Program-made: the position numbers and the translations under genes
Notes under the pieces: generated by a model
Databases searched by the model: none
What the model was told of the DNA's origin: nothing
Seen by the model: the letters and a program-made list of their open reading frames with translations, nothing else
Assembly: GCA_937995505.1 (NCBI GenBank)
Contig: CALKJV010000203.1
Coordinates: forward strand, 1 to 10,826
DNA: 10,826 bases
Origin: an uncultured Bacteroidia bacterium
GTDB lineage: Bacteria; Bacteroidota; Bacteroidia; SpSt-205
Direction of reading: 5' to 3'
Part shown: piece by piece, positions 1-7,150 of the stretch
Layout: the number at the start of each line of letters is the position of its first letter
Numbering within the stretch: position 1 is the first letter of the stretch

Positions 1-141
1 CTCCACGGACGCCTCGTGCGAGAAGCGCAGTTAGAAGCTGTACCGGGCCGCCTCTCGGTCTCGGGCTTGCCGGCGGGGCTGTATCACCTACGCTTGCACA
101 CCCCAATGGGCACTGAAACCCTCCGCCTCCTCGTAGAATAA
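1..141 (+). CDS. 3' end of a T9SS cargo gene (C-terminal sorting domain)
   Basis: The reading frame is open from base 1 and ends at TAA 139-141, giving the last 46 residues of a larger protein. The peptide contains SGLPAGLYHLRLHTPMG and ends in RLLVE. This alternating beta-strand tail, with the AGxYxLxxxTPxG core, is the pattern of the Por/type IX secretion C-terminal sorting domain, which directs outer-membrane export and is usually removed or exchanged for an anchor on the cell surface. The same core occurs at the ends of the two other secreted proteins in this window (4434-7097 and 8459-9952). The passenger part lies outside the window, so its function is unknown. A strong terminator follows 23 bases after the stop. 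Confidence 0.8.
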   Translation, partial: LHGRLVREAQLEAVPGRLSVSGLPAGLYHLRLHTPMGTETLRLLVE

Positions 142-164
142 TCCCCACAGCCCTCGCAAATTTT

Positions 165-204
165 ATGGGGCAGCTTCCTACGGAAGCTGCCCCATGTTTT
201 TTTT
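165..204 (+). terminator. Rho-independent terminator after the first T9SS gene
   Basis: A perfect 14-bp stem (165-178 with 182-195, arms ATGGGGCAGCTTCC and GGAAGCTGCCCCAT) encloses a 3-base loop and is followed by eight T residues at 197-204. The T run lies on the plus-strand side, so it ends the gene at 1-141. Minus-strand transcripts from purA also meet this stem, but what follows on that strand (ATAAAATTTG) is a poor U tract. Confidence 0.9.
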
Positions 205-212
205 CGTGCTAA

Positions 213-272
213 GAGCGCCTTACTGCGTAGCGACTCACTCGCTCGTCAAGACGTAGGCAGAGGAAGGCGCTC
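213..272 (-). repeat. Nested inverted repeats spanning the purA stop codon
   Basis: GAGCGCCTT (213-221) is the exact reverse complement of 264-272. CTGC (223-226) pairs with GCAG (257-260), and AGCGA (229-233) pairs with TCGCT (239-243). In the purA message this could fold into a branched structure holding the stop codon (248-246) in its interior. No T run follows on the minus strand, so it is not a standard terminator; it could be a 3'-end stabilising structure. This is an inference from pairing alone. Confidence 0.4.
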
Positions 273-1421
273 GCGCCAGTCTGCGCGAGCTGGACCCGTA
301 GAGATGCCCCAGATGGGTACTTGGAGCGCCTCTTCCAAAAAAGCTACAAATCCCTCAAATCGGCTATCCTCTAAGCTCTCCCACCCAGGAAGGCTCTCAT
401 AAATAGGCGCCGAGTCAGGCCCACCTACTCGCGCACGCACTTCAGGAAGGCCGCAGAGCACGTCCGCCTTCGTAAGGGCGACGGCTGTAACCCCATTAAT
501 CTGAATAGCGTAGCGGAGGGCTACGAGGTCCAGCCAGCCGCAGCGGCGCAGCCGACCCGTGGTAGAGCCGCGTTCGCCGCCTTTCTCTTGCAGCCAGGCA
601 GCCAGATCGCCGTCTAACTCTGTCGGAAAAGGCCCTTCCCCGACCCGAGTCGCATACGCCTTCGTAATCCCTATCACGGTGCGGATGGCCTGCGGCGGTA
701 CCATAAGGCCCGCTAGCACCCCTGCGATCGTCGTATGCGAAGCCGTTACATAGGGGTACGTCCCAGCAAAAATATCCAGCATCGTGCCCTGCGACCCTTC
801 GGCTAAGACAGTCGAGAACTGCGGCAGCCACTCCGCTAAGCGTACGCGAGGCAGGCGGCGTAGCAATTCTACCCCCCTCCAGAAATCCTCTGGGATCTCT
901 GGCGGCGGCTGGTCGGGAAAGCGCGCCGCATGATACGCCGTAAGCCCCAGCACCTGCCGCTCAAAGCTCGGCGACTCTATCGCCCGAAGCGGTAGCCCTC
1001 GCCGTGCATACCGATCCGCATACGCCGGCCCAATCCCCCGACGCGTGGTACCAATCTTTTCGCCTTCTTGCGAAACCGCTTCTACCCACCGATGCACGGG
1101 CAGAATCAAATGAAGCCCTTCACTGAGCACAAGCCGCTCTTCGGGCACAATCCCTAACGCCCAGAGCCCCTCTACCTCCTTCCAAAAAACTTCAGGGTCT
1201 AAGACTACCCCTTCTCCTATCACGCACAGTACCTCAGGATGAAATATACCTGAAGGCACTTGGTGCAGAACCACCTTTTTGCCAGCATGATACAGCGTAT
1301 GACCCGCATTGGGTCCCCCTTGGAAGCGGGCCACTACGGGATACCCTGCCGCTAAAAGATCTACGACTTTTCCTTTCCCCTCATCCCCCCATTGCAGCCC
1401 TAAAACCGCATCTACACGCAC
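246..1421 (-). CDS. purA: Adenylosuccinate synthetase
   Basis: PurA joins IMP and aspartate using GTP to make adenylosuccinate, the first committed step from IMP to AMP, in the cytoplasm. The signatures are all present: WGDEGKGK (residues 11-18, with catalytic D13), GGPNAGHT (35-42, with H41), IGTTRRGIGPAY (123-134), EGSQGTMLD (208-216), TKAYATRVGEGPFPTEL (253-269), STTGRLRRCGWLD (286-298) and TKADVL (317-322). At 391 residues it is shorter than E. coli PurA (432). By eye, about 12 residues are missing between R140 and D216 and about 27 in the last quarter. R137 stands where E. coli has Lys140, and P144 where it has Arg147. The start is GTG (1421-1419), directly against the TAA of the STAS gene with no gap, so translation is probably coupled and no separate promoter box is seen. 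Confidence 0.96.
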   Translation of the reverse strand: MRVDAVLGLQWGDEGKGKVVDLLAAGYPVVARFQGGPNAGHTLYHAGKKVVLHQVPSGIFHPEVLCVIGEGVVLDPEVFWKEVEGLWALGIVPEERLVLSEGLHLILPVHRWVEAVSQEGEKIGTTRRGIGPAYADRYARRGLPLRAIESPSFERQVLGLTAYHAARFPDQPPPEIPEDFWRGVELLRRLPRVRLAEWLPQFSTVLAEGSQGTMLDIFAGTYPYVTASHTTIAGVLAGLMVPPQAIRTVIGITKAYATRVGEGPFPTELDGDLAAWLQEKGGERGSTTGRLRRCGWLDLVALRYAIQINGVTAVALTKADVLCGLPEVRARVGGPDSAPIYESLPGWESLEDSRFEGFVAFLEEALQVPIWGISTGPARADWRERLPLPTS

Positions 1422-1784
1422 TTACTGCAGAGCCTTCAGGGCGTCCTCTACTCGGTCATGTACGGTAAAGACGGTGTCTAACCGCGTGATATGGAGCAGA
1501 TTACGCACATTCACTGGGACCGAGGCGAGCACAAAGTCGCCCCCCACCGAACGCGTACGAGAAAATAGCGTAATAAGCGAACCCAGCCCAGAGCTGTTCA
1601 CATTGCGCACAGCGGATAAATCCAAAACCAGCTTCTTGATGCCGCTATCTAGCAGCCTAAGTACCATCTCTTTAAAGTGCTGCTGGGTGCTATCCCCCAT
1701 GAGGCTGCCTTCCAGGCGAAAGACAACCACTTCGCCGTGCTGCTCTTGTGTGTAGGTCATATTCAGGTCGGGATTGAAAGTCAT
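1422..1784 (-). CDS. STAS-domain anti-sigma factor antagonist
   Basis: This encodes a small single-domain protein (120 residues from ATG 1784) of the SpoIIAA/RsbV type. Such proteins bind an anti-sigma serine kinase and release its target, and are switched by phosphorylation of a serine in the (D/N)SSGLG loop. That loop is seen as VNSSGLGSL at residues 62-70, after the strand KKLVLDLSAV. The C-terminal part, LLHITRLDTVFTVHDRVEDALKAL (taken in two parts: helix then final helix), fits the STAS fold. No kinase or phosphatase partner is encoded nearby, so the target is unknown. The frame is open upstream to 1844, but ATG 1784 has a TACCTTTG box 7 bases before it. The next ATG, at 1760, matches the usual family start but has no box. 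It overlaps nothing: one base separates it from the Fur-family stop, and it abuts purA. Confidence 0.85.
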   Translation of the reverse strand: MTFNPDLNMTYTQEQHGEVVVFRLEGSLMGDSTQQHFKEMVLRLLDSGIKKLVLDLSAVRNVNSSGLGSLITLFSRTRSVGGDFVLASVPVNVRNLLHITRLDTVFTVHDRVEDALKALQ

Positions 1785-1785
1785 T

Positions 1786-2256
1786 TTAGGGCAAAGGTAG
1801 CAGTTTGTTTTTATTGGGGCAGTCGGGTCGAGCGCAGCGGGCATAAATTACTAGTTCGTGGCGCACCGGCTCCATAGAGAAGAGCCGCCCGACCGCCTCT
1901 GTAACCGCACCGAGACTAGGGTCGCAAAACTCCTGGATTTCGCCGCACTCCTCGCAGATAAGGTGGTCATGCTGGCGCCGCCCAAGGCTTCGCTCATACA
2001 GCATACGCCCGCCTGCGAAACTGTACCGCTTCACCAGGCCGCAAGCTACAAAAAGCTCCAAACTATTATACACAGTTGCTCGGCTGATTTTGTAACCTTT
2101 TTCTTGCAGGTGGCGATACAAAGTTTCTGCATCAAAGTGGGCGAGTTCCTGATAGATGGCTTCTAAGATATGACGGCGCTCCTGGGTGCGTCGGAGCCCC
2201 TGCTGGGTGAGGTACTGCTCCAAGCGCTTCTGGGCCTCAGCAAGCCAGTCCGCCAT
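1786..2256 (-). CDS. Fur-family metal-responsive transcriptional regulator
   Basis: This 156-residue protein belongs to the Fur/PerR/Zur family of DNA-binding, metal-sensing repressors. The winged-helix recognition segment is ISRATVYNSLELFV (residues 57-70). Likely metal ligands are H40, E88, H96 and H98 (in QHDHLICEECG) and H133. The structural zinc cysteines are C101/C104 and C141/C146, so both CxxC-type pairs are intact. An additional C111 lies in EFCDPS, and the position of E. coli Fur Glu108 appears to be a glycine (G116). Which metal or peroxide it senses cannot be decided. The ATG (2256-2254) is 4 bases after a TAGCTTTG box. It begins 33 bases after the DUF721 stop. Its last codons (LPLP) overlap the promoter box of the STAS gene. 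In some Bacteroidota a fur-family gene sits next to purA, as here; that is recollection, not checked. Confidence 0.9.
   Translation of the reverse strand: MADWLAEAQKRLEQYLTQQGLRRTQERRHILEAIYQELAHFDAETLYRHLQEKGYKISRATVYNSLELFVACGLVKRYSFAGGRMLYERSLGRRQHDHLICEECGEIQEFCDPSLGAVTEAVGRLFSMEPVRHELVIYARCARPDCPNKNKLLPLP
1792..1799 (-). promoter_or_regulatory. -7 promoter box of the STAS gene, inside the Fur-family CDS
   Basis: TACCTTTG matches the Bacteroidota -7 consensus TAnnTTTG and ends 7 bases before ATG 1784. It lies within the last codons of the Fur-family gene. No TTG-type -33 element is evident at the usual distance. Confidence 0.55.
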
Positions 2257-2260
2257 CGGC

Positions 2261-2268
2261 CAAAGCTA
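2261..2268 (-). promoter_or_regulatory. -7 promoter box of the Fur-family gene
   Basis: TAGCTTTG matches TAnnTTTG and ends 4 bases before ATG 2256, so transcription would start at or near the A of the start codon. It lies in the 33-base gap after the DUF721 gene. No clear -33 element is visible; a run of six T (minus strand, 2277-2272) lies just upstream. Confidence 0.6.
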
Positions 2269-2289
2269 CCTAAAAAATCCGGTACAGTA

Positions 2290-2571
2290 TTAGGCAATGC
2301 GCAGAGTATTGAGGTTTGTGAGACCGGCAGCCCGCAAGAGTTCGGTGAGGCGCTCGGTGTGATAGCGCAGCTCATTGCGCAGAAGGGGGTCTCGGAGGGT
2401 AACCGTGAGAGTCCCTCGGCGGAAGGAGAGCCTTTCGGTAGCGGCAGCGATTTCCGGCCCCATGAGCCGCTCCCACAGCTCACGCGCCTGCCCTTCGCGG
2501 GGGGCTGCCGTTCCCAACTGCCCCGCAAAAAACGCCTGCAAAAGCTGCTGGATAGATTTGGGTTCAGCCAT
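2290..2571 (-). CDS. DUF721 / DciA-like small protein
   Basis: This 93-residue protein shows the DUF721 pattern: a short N-terminal helix, then ELWERLMGPEIAAATERL (residues 31-48, with conserved W33, G38 and T45), then the strand GTLTVTLRDP, and a final helix ending in a short tail. DUF721 includes DciA, the ancestral loader or operator of the replicative helicase DnaB. Small stand-alone DUF721 proteins are common in Bacteroidota but their role is little tested, so helicase loading is only a family-level inference. The ATG lies inside the uvrC 3' end (ATGGCTGA overlap, 8 bases), so it is very probably co-transcribed and translationally coupled with uvrC. It has no promoter box of its own. Confidence 0.82.
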   Translation of the reverse strand: MAEPKSIQQLLQAFFAGQLGTAAPREGQARELWERLMGPEIAAATERLSFRRGTLTVTLRDPLLRNELRYHTERLTELLRAAGLTNLNTLRIA

Positions 2572-4360
2572 GAGAGAAGAGCTCTTTTAGCTTTTCAGCT
2601 CGTTTGCGCCCTATCAGAGCAGATAGCTCCTCAAAGGGGGCCTCTTTGACCTGCTCTAAGGAGCCAAAGCGCGTAAGGAGCTTTTCGGCCAGCTTCTTCC
2701 CGATGCCAGGGAGGGTTTCCAGGGTAGTTTTGAGGGTACTGGCATCGCGGCGCTGGCGATGGAAGCCCACAGCGGCTTGGTGCGTCTCATCCCGCACCCG
2801 CTGCAAAAGCTGCAGCACCGGACTGCGCGTGTCAATGTAGAGCGGCTCGCTGCGACCCGGCACAAATACCTCTTCCCGCTTTTTCGCTAAGGCAAAGGCC
2901 GGCAGCTCTAAGCCTATTTCCCGCAGGGCCTCTTGAGCGGCAGAAAGCTGCCCTTTCCCCCCATCAATCAAGAGTAGATCTGGGAGCGTCATGCCCTCTC
3001 GCATACGCTTCGCGTAGCGGCGACTCACTACCGCCCGCATCGCCGCAAAGTCATCTCCTGCCCCGACTTCCTCTAAGACATAGCGGCGATACTCACTGCG
3101 GCGCGGCTCCCCCTCCACAAAAACTACCACTGCCGACACAAGGTGGGAGCCTTGCAAGTGCGAGTTGTCAATGCACTCTATACGATAGGGCAAGCGAGGC
3201 AGGCCCAGAACCTTTTGCAGCTCGGTAAGCACGGCGAGGCGCTTTTCGGTGCGTTTGCCGAGGAGGGCATTTTTCTCTTCTACGAGGGTGAGGGCGGTTT
3301 TTCGGCAGAGGGCGATGAGTTCTGCCCATGGGGCGGTATCGGTCTCAAAGGTCCACTCGCTGCTTTCTGGCAGGGGCGGTTCGGTCGGCCATCCATCCAG
3401 CACGATGCGGGGCGCCAATGTCCCCTGGTCCGCAGCTAAGGCGCTCAGGATTCGCTCTAAGACTTCCTCAGGGCTGTGCACCCAGTCCCGAGCCGTAAAC
3501 TGATAGGTATGGCTTGCCACGATCCGGCCGCTGCGTACGGCCACGTGGTGAGCTATGCCGGCCCTTTCGCCTGCTAAAAAGCTAAGCGCTTCTATATCGC
3601 CCTGCCCTGCATCTACGACGACGCTGCGCTGCTGATACGCCCGAAGCTGCGTAAGGCGTTTTTTGAGCTCATGCGCCCGCTCAAACTCTAAGTTTTGCAC
3701 GGCTTCTTGGCGCTGGCGGTCTATCTCTGCCAGCACCGCTTCCCACTCTCCCGCTAAGAGCCGCTGAATCTCCTCTACCGCCGCCAAGTAGTCGGTGTGG
3801 GATTGCTTACCGATGCAGGGGGCCGCACAGCGGCCAATGTGATACTTCACGCAGGCGCGGAAGCGACCCGCAGCCACCGCTTCAGGCGTAAGCTTAAGGT
3901 CGCAGTCTCGCAGCTGATACAGATCGCGAAAAAGCCCCAGCAGCGACCGTAGCATCCCACCCCCCGGAAATGGCCCATAATACCGCGCCTCCGGATAGAC
4001 CTTCTGCCGCACAAAGAGCAGCCGCGGATACGGCTCGCTCGTGATACATAGATACGGATACGTCTTACCATCCTTGAGCAGCACATTGAAGCGGGGCGTG
4101 TAGTGCTTGATGAGGTTATTCTCTAAAAGGAGCGCATCCCATTCCGTCTCGGTCACTATCCACTCTATCTGGGCAATATGCTGCACGAGGGTACGGGTCT
4201 TGTAATCGCAGGTAGGCTCTTCGGCCTTAGAGAAATAGCTGAGGACCCGGCGCCGCAGATGGCGCGCCTTGCCTACATAGATGACCTCGCCTTTAGAATT
4301 GAGAAACTTATACACCCCCGGCAGGTCGGGAAGGGCTTCTTTCGCACGCACCAGATCCAC
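2564..4360 (-). CDS. uvrC: Excinuclease ABC subunit C
   Basis: UvrC makes both incisions around a DNA lesion handed over by UvrA-UvrB in nucleotide excision repair. The 598-residue protein is complete. The GIY-YIG nuclease domain (about 12-95) has GVY 15-17, YVG 28-30, E80 and N91. Four cysteines (C153, C170, C178, C182) match the positions that bind an Fe-S cluster in E. coli UvrC. The UVR helical motif is at about 211-246. The RNase H-like nuclease domain has IDNSH (D398), LLLIDGGKGQL (D466) and DETHQAA (H527). Tandem helix-hairpin-helix motifs (LPGIGKKLAEKLL and the following segment) end the protein. The start is GTG 4360-4358, 5 bases after a TATCTTTG box. It heads a minus-strand cluster and is divergent from the gene at 4434. 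Confidence 0.97.
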   Translation of the reverse strand: MDLVRAKEALPDLPGVYKFLNSKGEVIYVGKARHLRRRVLSYFSKAEEPTCDYKTRTLVQHIAQIEWIVTETEWDALLLENNLIKHYTPRFNVLLKDGKTYPYLCITSEPYPRLLFVRQKVYPEARYYGPFPGGGMLRSLLGLFRDLYQLRDCDLKLTPEAVAAGRFRACVKYHIGRCAAPCIGKQSHTDYLAAVEEIQRLLAGEWEAVLAEIDRQRQEAVQNLEFERAHELKKRLTQLRAYQQRSVVVDAGQGDIEALSFLAGERAGIAHHVAVRSGRIVASHTYQFTARDWVHSPEEVLERILSALAADQGTLAPRIVLDGWPTEPPLPESSEWTFETDTAPWAELIALCRKTALTLVEEKNALLGKRTEKRLAVLTELQKVLGLPRLPYRIECIDNSHLQGSHLVSAVVVFVEGEPRRSEYRRYVLEEVGAGDDFAAMRAVVSRRYAKRMREGMTLPDLLLIDGGKGQLSAAQEALREIGLELPAFALAKKREEVFVPGRSEPLYIDTRSPVLQLLQRVRDETHQAAVGFHRQRRDASTLKTTLETLPGIGKKLAEKLLTRFGSLEQVKEAPFEELSALIGRKRAEKLKELFSHG

Positions 4361-4365
4361 CTAAG

Positions 4366-4373
4366 CAAAGATA
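4366..4373 (-). promoter_or_regulatory. -7 promoter box of uvrC
   Basis: TATCTTTG, followed by C, matches TAnnTTTG and ends 5 bases before GTG 4360, which implies little or no 5' leader. No TTG -33 element is seen at 17-23 bases upstream. It is back to back with the plus-strand box at 4422-4429, with 48 bases between the two. Confidence 0.65.
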
Positions 4374-4421
4374 CAGAGCCGACCTCAGCCCGACCCTATA
4401 CGAACTCCTTAGCTTTTTAGC

Positions 4422-4429
4422 TAACTTTG
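4422..4429 (+). promoter_or_regulatory. -7 promoter box of the cysteine-rich T9SS gene
   Basis: TAACTTTG, followed by C, is a perfect TAnnTTTG match and ends 4 bases before ATG 4434. Transcription would start at about the A of the start codon. No -33 TTG is visible; the sequence just upstream is T-rich (AGCTTTTTAGC). Confidence 0.65.
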
Positions 4430-4433
4430 CACT

Positions 4434-7097
4434 ATGCGCTACTTCCTACTAACCCTTGGGTTTATCGGGCTTGCTTGGGCGACGCACCTCATGGGCGGTG
4501 AGATTACCTTAGAGTGCCTCAACCCCAGCACCAGTCCCCCCACCTATCGCATCCGAGTGCGGATCTACCGGGACTGCGCGGGTATATCACAGCCCAGCAC
4601 TATTTCTGTGCGTCGCCAGTCCTCCAGTTGTAATGTGAATAACACCATCACGCTCACCCGGGTCAGTGTGACCGACATCACACCTACTTGCCCAAGTCAG
4701 CAGAGCCGATGTGCCTCCAGCAGCGGCCCCTATGGATGGGAAGAGCACGTGTACGAGGGTACTATCACTCTGCAGGCATGTAACGACTGGATTCTATCTA
4801 TCCAGGACTGCTGCCGAAACTCTTCCATTACAACCGGCGCAGCCGATGAAGATTTCTTTATTTACACCCGCCTAAACACGCAGGCAGCTCCCTGTAATAA
4901 TACACCTCAGTTTACCAACCCCCCTACGGCTCTGGCTTGTAATGGGCAGTCCTTTTGCTTCAACCCCGGCATGAGCGACCCTGACGGCGACCAGCTGCAA
5001 GTAAGCTTGGTAAACTGCCGCTCTACCGGCATCAATGACCCCATCACTTATAATAGCAGCTGTTCTGGTGGGTGCAGCGGTTCTAATCCCCTACCGGCGA
5101 CCGCTCCGCCCACGGTCAATTCCACCAACGGTACCATTTGCCTCACCCCTAATGCGTTAGCCGTAGGTCCTATCTGCATCCTTATCCGAGAATACCGAGG
5201 GGGAAACCTCATCGGCGAATACCTACGCGACATGCAGGTCCGCGTCGTCAACTGCACGGGAAGCCCACCCCGCTCCAGCGCAATTAACGGTACCTTGCCG
5301 GCCAACCCCTACAATATCAATAATCCCGGCACTTACACCGCCTACTTCTGTCCTGGGAGCAACCAGTGCTTTAACCTTGACTTCAAGGACCCTGATAACC
5401 AGCCCGTCACGGTTTCATGGACAGGGCTTCCGACCGGGGCTACGTTTACAGTTACTAACAATAACACCATAAATCCCACAGGGCAATTCTGCTGGAACCC
5501 CCCAGCCAGCGCAAATGGCAACTCCTACACCTTTTATGTGACCCTCCAAGACAACTCCTGCCCCGTACGCCAAGTTGCTCAGTATGGATTTACCGTCGTG
5601 GTAAATAACCAGGTTCCCCAACCTACCTCTTTTACCTACAACTGCGGAACCAACACCGTAATCGTAAACTTCAATAACCCTGTAAGCTGCAGCTCTATCG
5701 CAGCCAATGGGAGCGACTTTCAATTTACTGGGCCTGCGGGAGCTCCTACCATTAGCGGCGCAAGCGGCATAGGCTGCGGCACCACCTCTACGCAGCAGAT
5801 CCAGCTCACCCTCTCCGGACCTCTGACCCCCGGCACCACCTACACCCTACGCATAGGGACCGGTAGTGATGGGAATACCCTCTGCAGCCCATGTGGGGCC
5901 TGCGTGCCTAATAACTCTGATTTCAACATCCCTGTAAACGCCATCACAGGCAGCGTATCTATCTCGCCGAGCAGTCCTACCATCTGTCGCGGCTCTCGTA
6001 TCACCCTCACCGCCAATGTCTCCCCTAACCCCACCCCGACCAATTACATCTGGTATGCCAATGGTAGCTGCTCGGGCACCCCTATCTCCAGCGGCCCTAC
6101 GGCAAATCAGATCACGGTAAGCCCCACCAGCAACACTACGTACTGCGTTCGTGTGCAGTATGGCGGGGGCTGCCCGGATGCTACCGCCACTACCACTGTC
6201 ACAGTAAATCGCGCCCCTACCGCCTGCTTTAATGCCTCTCCAGCTACCTTCTGTGCAGGCCAGTCGGTCACCCTCAATCCCAGCTGCTCGCAATATGTGA
6301 AGTCCTGTGCAGGGTTATGTGTCATCCCTTGCGACGGGAATGCAAACTGCCCACCTCTTGTTAATTGCGTAGCGGCGGCGTGTGCGCACACCTCTTTCTG
6401 GCTACTCAGCTTTTCTCCTTGGTTTGCAGCTGGGGGACCTGGGTCCAGCTCACTTAATCCGCTCACGGTAACCTTCCCTGCACCAGGGGAATACTCGGTA
6501 CAGTTTACTCTATGCGAACCCTTCCAACTGTGCTGTCATACAGTAACCAAGCGCTACACGGTCACGTGCGTCTTATCGGCGCTGGATGTGCAGCTGCGGG
6601 CGGTGCGAGAGGGGCAGGACCGAGTAGGGCTCACCTGGGCTGTCAACGAGCGGGACCCCAACCAGCGCTTCTACGTCATGCGCCGCAGCGGCGGGGAATG
6701 GCAGACCCTCGCCCAGCTGGAGGGAGAGACCTATCAGTATGTAGATGCGGGCCTACAGCTCGGACGCTATATCTACCAGGTATCACAGAGCCTGCCGACG
6801 GGCACTGTGCTGCTCAGCAACGCCGCAGAGGTAGTGATCCTACCTGAGGGCGCTTATGTAGCGGTAGATCAGCGGGTCCGCCCCCTCGGCGAGGCTGCCC
6901 CCGTGCTATGGAGCCTGCCCGAAGGCAGCCGCCCCACTGTGCGCCTATTTGACCAGGCCGCGCGCCTCCTGTATGCCTATGAATCCGACCAGGCCGAAGG
7001 GAGCCACCCTATCCCCTCCCCTGCCGCCGCCGGCCTGTACCTCTTGCAAGTAGACACCCCAGAAGGGCGTAAGGCCTTCCGCCTCCTCTGGCAATAA
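4434..7097 (+). CDS. Large cysteine-rich T9SS-secreted surface protein
   Basis: This 887-residue protein starts with a signal peptide (MRYFLLTLGFIGLAWA, cleavage probably before THLMGGE). The mature start and the following YRIRVRIYRDC resemble the N-terminus of many large Bacteroidota adhesin-like proteins (A/SH-xxGGE). Two related segments, about 162-188 and 302-329, each carry CFN followed by a DPD turn. Then come an Ig-like region with NPVSCSSIAANGSDF (about 396-500), another Ig-like domain (about 505-598), and a PKD-like domain with PGEYSVQFTLC (to about 712). About 44 cysteines lie before residue 713 and none after. Residues 714-805 look fibronectin-III-like, and 836-887 form a type A T9SS sorting domain (AGLYLLQVDTPEG). 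A role at the cell surface, such as adhesion, is likely from the architecture; the ligand is unknown. It is divergent from uvrC and ends in a clear terminator. Confidence 0.87.
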   Translation: MRYFLLTLGFIGLAWATHLMGGEITLECLNPSTSPPTYRIRVRIYRDCAGISQPSTISVRRQSSSCNVNNTITLTRVSVTDITPTCPSQQSRCASSSGPYGWEEHVYEGTITLQACNDWILSIQDCCRNSSITTGAADEDFFIYTRLNTQAAPCNNTPQFTNPPTALACNGQSFCFNPGMSDPDGDQLQVSLVNCRSTGINDPITYNSSCSGGCSGSNPLPATAPPTVNSTNGTICLTPNALAVGPICILIREYRGGNLIGEYLRDMQVRVVNCTGSPPRSSAINGTLPANPYNINNPGTYTAYFCPGSNQCFNLDFKDPDNQPVTVSWTGLPTGATFTVTNNNTINPTGQFCWNPPASANGNSYTFYVTLQDNSCPVRQVAQYGFTVVVNNQVPQPTSFTYNCGTNTVIVNFNNPVSCSSIAANGSDFQFTGPAGAPTISGASGIGCGTTSTQQIQLTLSGPLTPGTTYTLRIGTGSDGNTLCSPCGACVPNNSDFNIPVNAITGSVSISPSSPTICRGSRITLTANVSPNPTPTNYIWYANGSCSGTPISSGPTANQITVSPTSNTTYCVRVQYGGGCPDATATTTVTVNRAPTACFNASPATFCAGQSVTLNPSCSQYVKSCAGLCVIPCDGNANCPPLVNCVAAACAHTSFWLLSFSPWFAAGGPGSSSLNPLTVTFPAPGEYSVQFTLCEPFQLCCHTVTKRYTVTCVLSALDVQLRAVREGQDRVGLTWAVNERDPNQRFYVMRRSGGEWQTLAQLEGETYQYVDAGLQLGRYIYQVSQSLPTGTVLLSNAAEVVILPEGAYVAVDQRVRPLGEAAPVLWSLPEGSRPTVRLFDQAARLLYAYESDQAEGSHPIPSPAAAGLYLLQVDTPEGRKAFRLLWQ

Positions 7098-7117
7098 AAA
7101 CCCCTCCCAAAGCCCTG

Positions 7118-7148
7118 AAGGGCAGGCCCGCAAAGCCTGCCCTTTTTT
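7118..7148 (+). terminator. Terminator after the cysteine-rich T9SS gene
   Basis: A 10-bp perfect stem (7118-7127 with 7135-7144, AAGGGCAGGC/GCCTGCCCTT) with a 7-base loop is followed by T residues to 7148. It sits between convergent genes. On the minus strand the stem is not followed directly by a T run, so it mainly serves the plus-strand gene. An alternative small hairpin (GCCCT-GA-AGGGC, 7112-7123) overlaps it. Confidence 0.88.
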
Positions 7149-7150
7149 AT

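Noticed and set aside
1309..1755. Plus-strand frame of 148 codons opposite purA and the STAS gene
   Set aside because: It is antisense to two clearly conserved genes, its translation is low-complexity Ser/Arg/Thr, and it has no promoter box or family match.
2257..2289. Terminator between the DUF721 and Fur-family genes (run of six T on the minus strand)
   Set aside because: No stem precedes the T run, so nothing beyond a T-rich promoter flank can be supported.
2170..2649. Plus-strand frame of 159 codons opposite the Fur-family, DUF721 and uvrC genes
   Set aside because: It crosses three well-supported minus-strand genes and shows no domain; it is a product of GC-rich codon use.
5847..6466. 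Overlapping minus-strand frames inside the cysteine-rich protein gene
   Set aside because: The plus-strand gene is continuous with signal peptide and sorting domain; the antisense frames have no recognisable content.
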